From: Sipunculus nudus
Taxonomy: Eukaryota; Annelida; Sipuncula; Golfingiida; Sipunculidae
Assembly: GCA_026874595.1 (NCBI GenBank)
Contig: CM049309.1
Span: 24,743,033-24,807,032, forward strand
Direction: 5' to 3'
Length of the DNA stretch: 64,000 bases
This document shows positions 34,950-47,216 of the stretch, one piece after another; position 1 is the first letter of the stretch; each line of letters begins with the position of its first letter. The notes below the pieces were generated by a model, which saw only the letters and a program-made list of their open reading frames with translations, was not told where the DNA came from and searched no databases. A program made the position numbers and the translations under genes.

Positions 34950-37540
34950 ACAAGGGACCTATGGGTCTCGACGCTCAGCTGTTATATATGATAAAAAAAT
35001 ATGATTTAGAAATGAGGCACATGCTGGTTTTGTGGGGTAATAAATATAAGCTGTATTATGAGTTGTTGTTGTTTAGCTTATGTATGATTTTGATAGTACT
35101 TTTGGAGACAGGGAAGAGGATTGATTTCATTTATTTTATTAACAAATGGAGTACTACTGTCACACAGATTTTGACTTGGCCATATAACTTATAAGCAGAA
35201 CATATAATATAAGAGTTTAACTATTTATTTAAAAAAAAATTACAAATATTGTCCCAAATATAATTTTTATTAAAAATAATAAGAGTAATTTTTTAAAATG
35301 AAATATAACTGAAATGATTATTAAAATAATATTAAAGAATATATTCATGAATGCATTCATGAATACATTTTGAAAGTATTTGCACTGGTATTCATATACT
35401 TTCATTTTTACCTGAATTCCCATTCTTTATGCAAGAAATTTTTATGATGGAGTACATATTCATATTCGTATTTCAATACAATTGCACAGTTTTCACCACA
35501 CAATGATGTTGAGAATCCAGAATATACAAAATTCACACCTTTAAATAATGATCATAAGTACCTGATTTTATGGCTTTTATTTATATTTAAAAAAATAAAT
35601 GTAATATATTCATTTTGGACTGATTTCACATCAATGTACACACTAGGCACAGTAGGAATCTAGATTACTATTATCAACTGCATCTTTGTCTATCATTAAT
35701 TTCCTTCATATGATCCTTAATGATTAGTAATGAATAATATGATTTACCTTTTTATCATTAAAATTGAACTGAAAAATACCATAGGTGACTGCATGGTGTT
35801 ATTTGGAATACATGACATTCTATCCATCAATACAAGATTCTTATATCATCAGTAACTGCAAGTTAATTTCCTGTTATTATAAACTAACAAATTCCTTTTC
35901 TATTTTTCTTTAATTTGTTATTAAAAACAAATAAAAATTTATTAATTTATTGTTTATTGTTATGTTGTTGGTTAAAACTACTAGATGAGTTGGGTTGGAC
36001 ACCTGGATCAACTGTGGCTGGCCATAAGCTGCCAGGCTGCCCCAGTGAATGTCTCGCCTCAAGCATGCATAATTTGCTGAAAGTTCAACAAGGTCAACAT
36101 ACAGGTGACTCAAAGAGGGGCTGGAGAGAGTCAAGGTCTGACATGGTCTCATAAAAACATTAATAAAAGCTACAATTTTTGGCCAATTTCTTTCAGCTTT
36201 CTAAACTAAAAAGCTGAAATCCTTAAGAGTGCAAGATATGAAAATTATATCAACAGTGCTCACAGGAAACAAACGTGCTATGGTCAGAGTTGGGCAAAAT
36301 TTCAGGTACTAATTTTATATTTATACTAATAACTTATAAAATTTGAAAAATTCAGAACTAATATTTTGGGTATTCAATTGAATCTTGATTAAATAATGTT
36401 ACATCCCTGACATAAAATCTCTAGCTTCAGCAGTCCCCTTGTTAAGGGAGTAAATATATTTCTTGATTTTTTACAAAGTGCATTATGTTTGGGCCCATAA
36501 CTTAAAACAATTACGCAATACTGACATCATTTCTGGCATGTGCATAGAAAATGTATAGAAAATAATGTATATTATATATGATTAAAGTCAGGTCAGTAGT
36601 TTTGATATTAGGCAGTCTTGAAATGTAACAATGGGTTTGTAATGGAAAAACGAAGTTTTTCATTATTATCTCGAAGGTATTAAGTCCTAGTGACCAAATT
36701 CTTGGCATGGTAGGGGATTTTGGAGATATCTAATTGTATGCCAAATTTTAGGAACTGAGAGCTGAAGCTGGGGAGCTGAGCTCTTGCAAACTGCATAACA
36801 CTAGCTTGATGTAAACAATATGTTACATTGGTGCTTGAAAACTTGAATAAAATCTACAGTTTTTGATCAACTGGTTTTCAAATTTTTGGTGTTAACAGAC
36901 AAAATGCTAACAAAAACATGCTGTGAAAATTAAATCCACAGTACTTACAGGAAAAAAACGTGCCACCGTCAAAGTTGGGCAAAATTAAAGGTACAAATTT
37001 TTTATTTTTGTTAATATTTTAAAAAATTTTAAAGATTTTGATCTAACTTTGGGTATGCAATTTAATTTTGATTAATTAAAGTTATATTACTGTAAAAAAA
37101 GTCCATAGCTTTAACATGTTTTGTGTTAAGTGATCAAATATCTTTCCTAATTTTTTACAAAATGCATTATGTTTGGGCCCATAACTTTTTTAAATTATAT
37201 AATACAGACATAATTTCTGGCATGTATATAGGAACTATATAGAGGAATATATATGGTAAATATGAGGAACAACTGATGAGTGGTTTTGATATTAGGAAGT
37301 CCTGAAGTGTTAAAATAGGTTTTTAATAAAAAATTGAGGTTTTTCCTGTTTTCGGCTTGGTAGGAGATCTTGGGGACATCTAACATTATGCTGAATTTTG
37401 GATTCCTAGGTCTTACGGTTTCAAAACGTGCCACATCTACGGACGGACGGACAGACAGACGGACGGACAGACAGACAGATGGACGACGGACAATGGACCA
37501 CGACTATAGCTCAGATGACTTATAGTCAGCTGAGCTAAAA
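34950..37540 (-). mobile_element. family D element with two core units
   Basis: The left end is ACAAGGGACCTATGGGTCTC followed by GACGCTCAGCTG; the right end is AGTCAGCTGAGCTAAAAATC, preceded by a GGACGGACAGACAGAC run. There are two D core units at about 36150-36760 and 36830-37440. The left 1 kb (34990-36000) is unrelated AT-rich sequence. Confidence 0.6.
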
Positions 37541-38160
37541 ATCATTAAAAAATCGAAAAAAATACAGGTGGCACCACCAGTCAGCAGAAACTGATGAAAC
37601 ACTCCATGATGAATATGCATGCAAAGAATCATGGCAATCAATGAACTATTTGTTGAGATAAGAGAGCTTTTGTATCAAATTTTTAGTTGTTCTTTGGGGT
37701 ACTTCAAAGCCCTAGAGCTCAGAGGTTATGGGTAACAGAGACCTAATTCTAGGTTTCCAAGAAACCTCCCTGAATTTCATGATAGAAGATTCTAGGTCCA
37801 GTGGTTAAGATTTGTGCCCTGTTCACATATGACCAAATCTTTTGAGGTCTCAAAATAGAGAAAAAAATCGTAAAAAATCAAAAACATACAGGTGGGGCCA
37901 CCAGTCTACAGAAATTGATGAAATATTCCATGACCAATATCCATGCACAAAATCATGGTGATCAATGCATAAGTTGTTCAGATACTTGAGCTTTTGTAAC
38001 AAATTTTCCATTATTCTGGGGGGGTACTTCAGAGCCCCATAGCTCAAAGAAAATGGGCAAACAGAGACCTAATTTTAGGTTTCCAAGGAGACTTTCATGG
38101 GCCTCCCTGCATATAAAGAGAGAAGATTTAAAATTGCTGCCCAAATCCATGTAATTAGAA
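37541..38160 (-). repeat. family B core units without ends
   Basis: Two B core units, beginning CAGGTGGCACCACCAGTCAG (about 37565) and CAGGTGGGGCCACCAGTCTA (about 37890). They directly join a D element on the left and a B element on the right, so the region is a mosaic of partial copies. Confidence 0.6.
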
Positions 38161-39492
38161 ACAAGTGACCCATGGGTCATGACGCTCAGCTGACTGGAAA
38201 GAGATTCGCCAAAGGAAATTTTATCATCTGAATGGTAGTATATACCCATTCAATGGTCAATATCCATGCAAAGAATCATTGTGATCTCTGGATTAGTTGT
38301 TCAGTTACTTCAGCTTTTGTATCAAATTGTCCATTATTCTGAGGGATACTTCGGAGTCCTATAGCTTGAAGGATATGGGTAACAGAGACCTAATTTCAGG
38401 TTTCCATGGAGACTTTTCATAGGTCTCCCAGTGTGTCAAGAATGAAGATTCTAGGTCTAGTTGTTACAATTTGTGCCCTGTTAACAGATGTTCACATTTT
38501 TAAAGGTCTCAAAAATAGAGAAAAAAAATCGTAGAAAATCGAAAAATACAGGTGGCGCCACCAGTCTGCAGGAACTGATGAAACTTCTCATGATCAATAT
38601 GTATGCAAAAACTCATGACTATCAGTGATGTAGTTAATGAGATATTGAAGTTTTTGTAGAGTGCAAACAAATCATGAATTTTGTGAAGAGTCCTTAGAAA
38701 TGGGTTTCAGTGGGCTTTTGGACAGATGACAACTTCATTTGAAGGTCTCATAAATAGAAAAAAAAAAAGCGTAACAATTTGAAAAAAATACAGGTAGTGC
38801 CACCAGTCTGCAGGAACTGATGAAACACTCCATGATCAATATATATCCAAAGAATCATGGCTATCAAGGCATTAGTTATTCAGATACTGAAGCTTTTGTT
38901 TGTATCAAATTTTTAATTATTCTTGGGGGTATTTATCAGCACTATAGCTCGGAGAATATGGGAAACAAAAACCTAATTTCAGGTTTCCAAGGAGCTTTTT
39001 CATTAGTCTCCCTGGATGTCAAGTAAGAAGATTCTAGGTACAGCAGTTACAGTTTGTGGCATGTAAACAGATGACCACTTCATTTGAAGGTCTCATAAAT
39101 AGAGAAAAAATGCCTAAAAATTGAAAAAAATACAGGTGGCGCCACCAGTCTGCAGAAACTGATGAAACATCTCATAATTAATATGTATGGAAAAAAAATC
39201 ATGACCATCAGTGATGTAGTTAACGAGATATTGAAGTTTTGTATGAAATTTTTGAATATTCTGGGGGGTACATTGGGGCCCCATAGCTCGAAGGATATGG
39301 GTAACAGAGACCTAATTTCTGGTTTCCAAGGAGATTTTTCATGGACCTCTCAGAATGTAAAGTTACAAGATTCTAGGTCCAGCGGTTATGATTTGTGCCA
39401 GGTTAACGGACAGACGGACGGACCGACGGACGGACAGACAGACAAAGAGTGATCGCTATAGCTCAGATAACTTACAGTCAGCTGAGCTAAAA
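38161..39492 (-). mobile_element. family B element, complete, with tandem core
   Basis: The left end is ACAAGTGACCCATGGGTCAT followed by GACGCTCAGCTGA; the right end is AGTCAGCTGAGCTAAAAAG. The tandem core units start at palindromes or variants at 38551 (exact GGTGGCGCCACC), about 38793 and 39135 (exact), a period of about 240-340 bp. The right side carries the GACGGACGGACC-type run next to the subterminal repeat, as in family D. Confidence 0.75.
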
Positions 39493-39908
39493 AGTGATGA
39501 TGAGACTAAGAGCTAACATTTGATTAATGAAAAATATGTGTAAAAGTAATTAAAATTTCTCAATTTGAGTCAAAACAGGTTATACTTAAGATCAAATGAG
39601 ATAAAAAGTTCACCACATAATCCTGATTGAGTGCACCAGTGTTAAATGCACCACAAGGCCTCGCCAGCTTTAAGATGTATATGAATGAAATGCGCTAAAG
39701 TATACACCAATTTGTGAGTTTTATTTATATTTTTTCCAGGAATTTCATTTGATAGGAAAAAAAACTAAGTTGAAAATTCAAGAGATAACAGAAACATCTA
39801 AATATTGGCTAAAAAAGCCTCCTACGTTGGCTTTTTAATCATTTATAAGATTAAAGCTTTTATAATTTTCAGATGAAAACTTAAATATATTAAAATAAAT
39901 TTTCATAG
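39493..39908. other. non-coding stretch, nothing recognised
   Basis: AT-rich, no feature recognised. Confidence 0.5.
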
Positions 39909-40081
39909 ACAAGGCCTACAGGCCTAATGCGAACCTTTGCAAAGTTTAGGAGTATGAATGGAGGTTTATTTTTAAAATTTAATATCTATCCTCTTATGTC
40001 CTGCATATATACCTTAGTCATTATAATTTCAGCAAAATGGACGTTTTGGACCTGCAAATTTTGGACTAGGACATTTTAAAA
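39909..40081 (-). mobile_element. family C left end, probably part of copy 2 split by family A
   Basis: ACAAGGCCTACAGGCCTAAT followed by GCGAACC, matching the left end of family C at 1061. From here to the family A junction is 172 bp, compared with 180 bp between the same landmarks in copy 1. The intervening bases are strongly diverged, so the linkage rests on position. Confidence 0.5.
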
Positions 40082-42380
40082 CTAGAATATGAGTAGTCGA
40101 CAAGCGACTACGTGTATCCGCCTAAATCAGAGTGGAACGGGTGAAGTGAGGCATGGATTGAGCGGCAAGGGGAAATAGAGTGAAGTGTTCCATATTAGCA
40201 TGGATGTCTGCAGCCAAATGGTGTATGAAGGTTGCGAAACCTACCACAAAATCCAGAAAGCCGTCGAAGTTGTACACATATGCAAAATTTGAGGCAGATA
40301 AGTCAAACCACTATATGTTTATGAGTGATTTTAGCCCGTGGCAGACAAACATTTGGACGCTGTGCAAAAATGGTTGAAGGTGGCGCCACCAGTTTTGCGT
40401 ATGATAAAGAGCTAAGTGGGAACTATACACATGCAAAACTTTGGCCCAATCGGTCAAACAGTTCCCAAGATATGAGCTTGGATGTCTGCTGCATAAACTA
40501 GAATGCAGGTGGCGCCACCTGTCATAAAACCAAGAGAGCTGTCGGGGATGTATAAACCTGCAAAATTTTAGGCATATATGTCAAACCACTACTGAGATAC
40601 AAGTGATTTTATCCCATGGCAGACAAACAGACAGAAGCTGTGCAAAAATGGTGGCAGGTGGCACCAACAATTTTGTGTATGATTAAGAGCTCTATGTGAG
40701 TCCATACACATGCAAAATTTCAGGGGGATATGTCAAACCAGTTCTGAGATATAAGCCTGAATGTCTGCAGCGTAAATTAGAATGTAGGTGGCACCACCTG
40801 TCATAAAATCAAGAAAGCTGTCAAGGATGTATAAACCTTCAAAATATCAGGAGGTTAAGTCAAACCACTGCCGAGAAATGAGTGATTTTATCCCACGGCA
40901 AACAAACAGATGGACGCTGTGCAAAAATGTTTGCAGGTGGCGCCACCTCTTTTGCATATGATAAAGAGCTATGTTAGATCTATAAACATGCACAATTTTG
41001 GCCCAATTGGTCAAACGGTTCCCAAGATATGAGCTTGGATGTCATCAGCGTGAACTTGAATGTAGGTGGCGCCACCTGTAATAAAATCAAGAAAGCTGTC
41101 CAAGATGTATACACATGCAAAATTTCAGGTGGATAAGTCAAACCAATGCAGAGATATGAGTGTTTTTATCCCAAGGCAGAGGAACAGACAAACACTATGC
41201 AAAAATGGTGGCAGGTGGCACCACCAATTTTGTGTATGTTTAAGAGATATGTGAGATCTATACACATGCATAATTTCAGGGGGATATGTCAAGTCAGTCC
41301 TGAGATATAAGCCTGAATGTCTGCAGCATATACATAAATGTCGGTGGCGCCACCTGCCAAAAAATCCAGAAAGCTATCCAAGATGTATAAACATGCAAAA
41401 TTTTATGCAGATTTGTCAAACCACTGCCGAGATATGAGTGATTTTATCCCACGGCATACAAACAGACGGACGCTGTGCAAAATTGTTTGCACGTGGCGCC
41501 ACCGCTTTTGCGAATGATAAAGAGCTATGTGAGATCTTTAAACATGCAAAATTTATGCCCAATTGGTCAAATGGTTCCTGAGATATGAGCCTGAATGTCT
41601 GCAGCATATACATAAATGTCGGTGGCACCACCTGTCATAAAATCAAGAAAGCTGTCAAGGATGTATAAACCTTCAAAATATCAGGTGGTTAAGTCAAACC
41701 ACTGCCGAGATATGAGTGATTTTATCCAAAGGCAGATGAACAGATGGACCCTGTGCAAAAAGGGTTGCAGGTGGCACCACCAGTTTTGTGTTTAATAAAG
41801 AGCTATGGGAGATCTATACACATGCAAAATTTTGGCCCAACTGGTCAAATGGTTCCCAGAGATATGAGTTTGTATGTCTAAAGCTTAAATGTGAAAGTAG
41901 GTGGCGCCACCTGTCATAAAATCAAGAAAGCTGTCCAAGATGTATACACATGCAAAATTTCAGATGGATAAGTCCAACCAATGCAGAGATATGAGTGTTT
42001 TTATCCCAAGGTGGATGAACAGATGGACACTGTGCAAAAATGGTTGCAGGTGGGGCCACCATTTTTAGTGTATGTTATAAAGCTTTCCAAGGGCTACATT
42101 TGTGCAAAATCTTTAGCCTTATCGGTCAAACGGTTCCCAAGATATGTGGGTTTATTTGTGGAAACAGACGCACAAAGGACGCTGGGTAGAGAGGAAAGGT
42201 CAGAGGTCAACCAAAAATGAGGGCACAGCAGTTCACATGTGACCGATCATAATTCCAAATTTTAAAAAATTCTCCCCAGTGGTTATGGAGGAGTTCTCCG
42301 GAAACCTAGGCGGCTATGGCGGCAGCGTCGGCGTCCAACTGAAAACATAGTATCCGCAAAACTCTGTTTTGGCCGATAAA
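40082..42380 (-). mobile_element. family A Helitron-like element, copy 5, long tandem core
   Basis: The left end CTAGAATATGAG, stem TAGTCG-acaag-CGACTA and GTATCCGCC are intact; the right end is GTATCCGCAAAAC / GTTTTGGCCGATAAAA. The core has about thirteen half-units starting at GGTGGCGCCACC or one-base variants (40379, 40508, about 40657, 40788, 40936, 41066, 41214, 41342, 41494, 41622, 41770, 41901, 42049). Spacings alternate near 130 and 148 bp. A GC-rich stretch (GGCGGCTATGGCGGCAGCGT) precedes the right end. This is the longest copy of the family here. Confidence 0.8.
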
Positions 42381-42381
42381 A

Positions 42382-44532
42382 TGATTGTAGCCGGTACCAC
42401 CAGTCTTATTTACAACGAAAAGATATATAAATATGCCGAATGTCAGAAAAAATATATAAGTATGCCCAATGTCAGACTTATAAGTCAAACCCCTCCTTAG
42501 AAATAAGCAGGCGCATACACTGCAAAAGTCAATGTTGGTGGCACCACCTGTCTTGTAAATATGAATATCATCAAAGATGCATAGACAGGTCAAAATATCA
42601 GTCCAATACATCAAACTTCCCCAGAGTTTGATGCACTGGGCTGACAAGGCTTAGGTGAGTAAGGCAGTTGCCCCCGAGTGACCTGTGACAAATTGCTGCC
42701 TCAAGCTACTGCACTGAGTGAACTCTTGACCTGCACCTGGCCAGACTGAGTGAACTTTTGACCTGTACCTGGCTGCACTGAGTGAACTCTTGACCTATTG
42801 CATTATCTGACACAGTTGGCAGTCTGAACTTTGGTGCCAAATATGATGCAGTGAGCAGTCTTCCAAAGCTATAAATAGAATGCAGCTACTGCACTGAGTG
42901 AACTCTTGACCTATACCTGGCTGCACTTATTCCAATCCTGGCACTGTGCCAAAACTATTTATAGAGCTGACATCATCTTGGCTAATGGCCAACATCAAGG
43001 CAGTGGCAATCTGCCAATGGTAAACCAAGTGCTGCCATCTGTACACAAAAGTGGTCCCAACTTGAAATAACTTTGAAATTTATTTTCCCAATACAAAAAG
43101 CTATTCAGCTGACTTTTTATAAAAAAGAAATCAGGAATATATGTAAAATTATTACGGATGCATACTGAATGCAAATTTAAAATACAGATTTATCTCACTG
43201 ATGGCAAATTCTTGAATTAAGTTGACTAGGGATACCAATAATTTATAATCCACATACAGTTGTCTTTATATAGCCACAGAGAGCTGAATATCCATGATTG
43301 TAACATTAACTGGTATGATGAATAACTTAAATCATAAATCTTAATTTTTTAAAAGCTTTTAAAAAAACTTTCTTGGCAATATTTACCAAAGATAACCTGA
43401 AATCTAAATGTCTAGTGACATGATGTAATAGATGCTGATAAACTGGTGCCAGGCTAGATGTAACAGCATAACACAGCTTACATATATGGTAAAATGACTC
43501 AATTCAATCTCCATAATTCAGCCAAAAAATCATTCATGAGGAACCATTAATGACAATTATTATAATAATTGTTGTAGGGATTATTCTTGTAAAATATTTA
43601 ACAAACTGGCTTCAGTGGCATCAGTCGAAAAACGTTTTGCAGGTTTATAACTCATATAGGAAGATACAGCAAACTGGCTAAGTTCAGCTTCCCATAACTC
43701 AGCCAAAAAGCACTGAACCAAAACCACTTGAACAAACTTGAATTATCAACATCTGAGGATAATTAATGTGTGAGATTTAAGAATTTGGCCCAGTGGTTTT
43801 GAGAAGAAGATCTTTGTAGCCACTAAGCTAAAATGGGCTGTTATGGCATATGACTAAATTCAGCTTCCCATTACTTAGCCAAAAGTCACTGAAAAGAGAC
43901 CATTTGAACAAATTTAAAAAAGCACTATCCTAGGATCATTTCTGTGCGATATTAAACCTTTTGGCCATATGGTTTCAGAGAAGAATTTTTTTGTAGCCCT
44001 CAGTGTGATACAGGCACTGATGACCCCTTACAAAAAAAAGGCCGATGCAGGTGGCACCACCAATACCTCAATTTCAGATATGACCTATGTGACCAACATT
44101 GGCATAAAATTTGGTGATGATAGCTCCAGCCGTTTCTGAGATTTAAATTTTAATAAGCTTTTTTGCACAATCAACAAAGTTCAACCTCCTGTAACTCAAC
44201 CAAAAATCTCCGAACTGGAACCATTCGAACAAACTTGAGAAAGATTGTTCCAAGGATCATTTCTGTGAAACATTGGACAATTTGGCTGGACAGTTTCGGA
44301 GAAGAAGATTTTTAAAGCTTTTTTAGCTTTTTCCCTATAAAATCTAAGAAAATGCAGTTAGAAAAAAAATAAACAATATCCGATATAGTTTTTTCAATGA
44401 CTGATTATTTGCAAAAAATGTGGTGATGCTAGCTCCTGCCGTTTTTGAGATAACTATGGTTAACGTACAGACAACGCACGATGCACGAGGTACGACGCAG
44501 CACCATCGCATAAGCTCACAGGTTCGCTAAAA
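42382..44532 (-). mobile_element. family C element, copy 2 (main part)
   Basis: Collinear with 1241-3397 from GATTGTAG to the right end CACAGGTTCGCTAAAA, with high identity by eye over about 2.1 kb, including the GAGTGAACTCTTGACC tandem and the palindrome variant GGTGGCACCACC near 44050. Its left end appears to be at 39909, displaced by the family A insertion. Confidence 0.7.
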
Positions 44533-44839
44533 ACCATCCTAGATGGAATTTTAGCAGATCACAAAATCTTAATATTGCTAATATTTGAATAATGGCTTTA
44601 AGCACCTACTCTCAAGGCTATGATATATAATCTATTAAATTACACTTAATAGAATTTACAGCCGAAAAATTAAAATACAGCTTGCAGAACACTTGCATTT
44701 ATTTCAACACACCAATACAATTTTAATCATTACTTATAACATATACAGCTTGGGATCCAAGACCTCATAAATTAGGCTATTTCAGATATGTTAATGTTAC
44801 TATAATTTATAAATATTTCCTTCATATATCATTACACAA
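44533..44839. other. short AT-rich spacer, nothing recognised
   Basis: No feature recognised. Confidence 0.5.
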
Positions 44840-45728
44840 CTAATATACTGGTAGTCAACAAGGGACTATGTGTATCGGCCAAATCAGAGTGGGATGGGTG
44901 AAGGGAGGCATGGATTGAGTAGCAAGGGGAAATAGAGTGAGATGAATTGCATAGTAGCATCGATTCCTGCCATATAAATTTGAATGTAGGTGGCCCCTCC
45001 TGTTATTTGAAAGAGAAAACTATCCAGGATATATACATATGCAAAATTTCAGGTGGATAAGTCAACCCCACTGCTGAGATACGAGTGATTTTTACCCTAG
45101 GCAGATGAACAGATGGACACCATGCAAAATTGGTTGTAAGTTTGGCCAACAAGTTTGTTTATGCTGTAGAGTAATGAGAGATCTATACTCAAGCAGAATT
45201 TCAGGCAAATAAGTCTTACCGGCCCTAAGATATTACCATGGACATAGATCTACAGCATAAACATATTACAGGTGTTGCCTCCTGCAATCAAATCATGAAA
45301 GCTATCAAAGATGTATACACATGCAAAATTTTAGGCAGATAAGTCAAACCACTGCCAAGATATGAGTGATTTTAACCCAAGGCAGATGATCAGATGGACG
45401 CTGTGCAAAATGGTTGCAGGTGGCACCACCATGTTTTGTATATGTTATAAAGCTATCAAAGAGCTACACTTGTGCAAAATTTAAGCCTGATTGATCAAAC
45501 AAGTCCGAAAATATGTGGGTTAATGTATTGAAACAGATGCACAGATGGACACACTTGCGGAGAGGTCAACGCAAAATGGTTTGGCACCAGTTCACATGTG
45601 ACCTGATAATGGTGAAGTTTTGGAAAAATCTGTCCAGTGGTCTCAGAGCTGTATTCCGTAAAGGAACGCAGAAGTGGTGGCACCCGGTCAAAAACACAGT
45701 ATCTGCAAAACTTTGTTTTGGCATATAA
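44840..45728 (-). mobile_element. family A Helitron-like element, copy 6 (decayed)
   Basis: The left end CTAATATACTGG has the stem partly mutated (TAGTCAACAAGGGACTA); the right end GTATCTGCAAAACTTTGTTT then TGGCATATAAA is likewise mutated. Three to four core half-units contain degraded palindromes (for example GGTGGCACCACC near 45419). The terminal bases have drifted from CTAG and ACAA, which suggests an old copy. Confidence 0.65.
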
Positions 45729-45759
45729 AATTATACAGATTGTATGTATTTCAAGATTT

Positions 45760-46405
45760 AGTCCAATCATGCAATAATACTCTACCACTGATCTTGCAAA
45801 TTTTTCTTTTTTCAAACTTATGTATGGGAGCTTACAAACAGTTTCAGATCAAACCAGAATGGCTTAGTTGCAATCATGCAATGTTAATATTCTACCACTG
45901 ATCTTGCAAATGTTTTTTTTTCAACTTGTGTATGGGTGCAAGCAAACAGTTTCAGAACAAACTAGAATGGTCTCACTGACTGAAAATATTTTTGGCTTTG
46001 CTAAGCAGCTACAGGTTGCTGTGGTCAAGACCCCAGCAGTGTACACTCCTTAAGCATAATTTTGAAATTGAGAGCCAATAGATGTGATGCCACCAAGCCA
46101 AGTGAGAGACTGCCACCGTTTTACCTGTACCGGTGACTTGAGAAAAGCCACAACACCAACCGCCACAAAGGCAGAAGCAGCATGAATTACCTCCACCAAT
46201 CTCAGCAGTGGAGCCCAGCCATGCCAATCAAGAAACGAAACCCATCAGTGAAAAGACAAGAGCTTTGAGTCAATGCCATTTCATACTGGCAGTTTCTGCT
46301 GGTATTGTTGCAATCACGCAAAAATACTCTACCAATGATCTTGCCAATTTTTTTTTCAACTTGTGTATGGGAGCAACAAACAGTTTCATAACAAACTAGA
46401 ATGGC
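45760..46405. repeat. ~110-bp imperfect repeat, three copies
   Basis: Segments containing TCTACCACTGATCTTGCAAAT, TGTATGGG, CAAACAGTTTCAGA and AACTAGAATGG or AACCAGAATGG occur near 45780-45865, 45890-45970 and 46330-46405. The first two are adjacent; the third follows 340 bp of other sequence. Confidence 0.65.
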
Positions 46406-47216
46406 TTTGTTTTTGCCACTGCAAAACAGATATGTGTTTCCCCCCTACTGGCCATCCCAAAACATTAGCGGTGAAATATGCATGATCTCAAAACTATGAT
46501 TCTAGATTTCAGCAGATTTGAGCATGTAGATCAAGGTCACTGCACTTGGAACACCTTTGAGATTTTGGCAGAAAGAACTGGTGTGTCAAATTTGAAGAAA
46601 AAACTGGTGTGTCAAATTTGAAGAAAAAAAATCTTAAGTACTTCCAAAGTTAAGGGAGTCACAATAATCCTTGAATTGCATAAATTTTACCTTGAATCTT
46701 CAAGGTCAAGGTCACCAGATTTTGAGCTTATCTGAGATTTTGAAAGGAACAATGATAGTTACAAATTTTAGAGAAAAATATGCAGCCCTACAAAAGTTTT
46801 TGCGTTCAGCTCAAACTTATCTGATGGTAAAAATTTGCTGACAAATTGTACATAATTTATTTGTAACTGTTCAAAGGCTCACTTATGCAAACTTAAAATT
46901 GGCACCTTAAACCCTCTTATATAGCTTGATTCTCTGAGGTAGAACATATTGTACATTTATTCTGAGTTCTAATGATTTTCAAACTGCAAGCCCTCTATGT
47001 ATGAAGTGTAACAAATTTTGTAAAGATAATACAAAAGTTAGGCAAGATAATATCTACATAATTAATGTAAAAGCAAAGAGTGTCAGAATTTGAACATATT
47101 TTAAAATAATTGTAAAAAGGATATTCTCATATTTCTAAAATATTTTGAATTTTCTCTATGTTAATTATTCAACGTTTCGATAATTCCTTGGAATGATTCC
47201 TTGCTTCAAAGTTTAA
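46406..47216. other. non-coding stretch with a 28-bp local duplication
   Basis: AACTGGTGTGTCAAATTTGA plus AGAAAAAA is duplicated in tandem near 46577-46630. Nothing else recognised. Confidence 0.5.

Noticed and set aside
37441-37490. GGACGGACAGACAGAC run as a regulatory repeat
   Set aside because: It recurs next to the right subterminal repeat in several B/D copies (39411, 50180), so it is part of the element, a short unstable tract.
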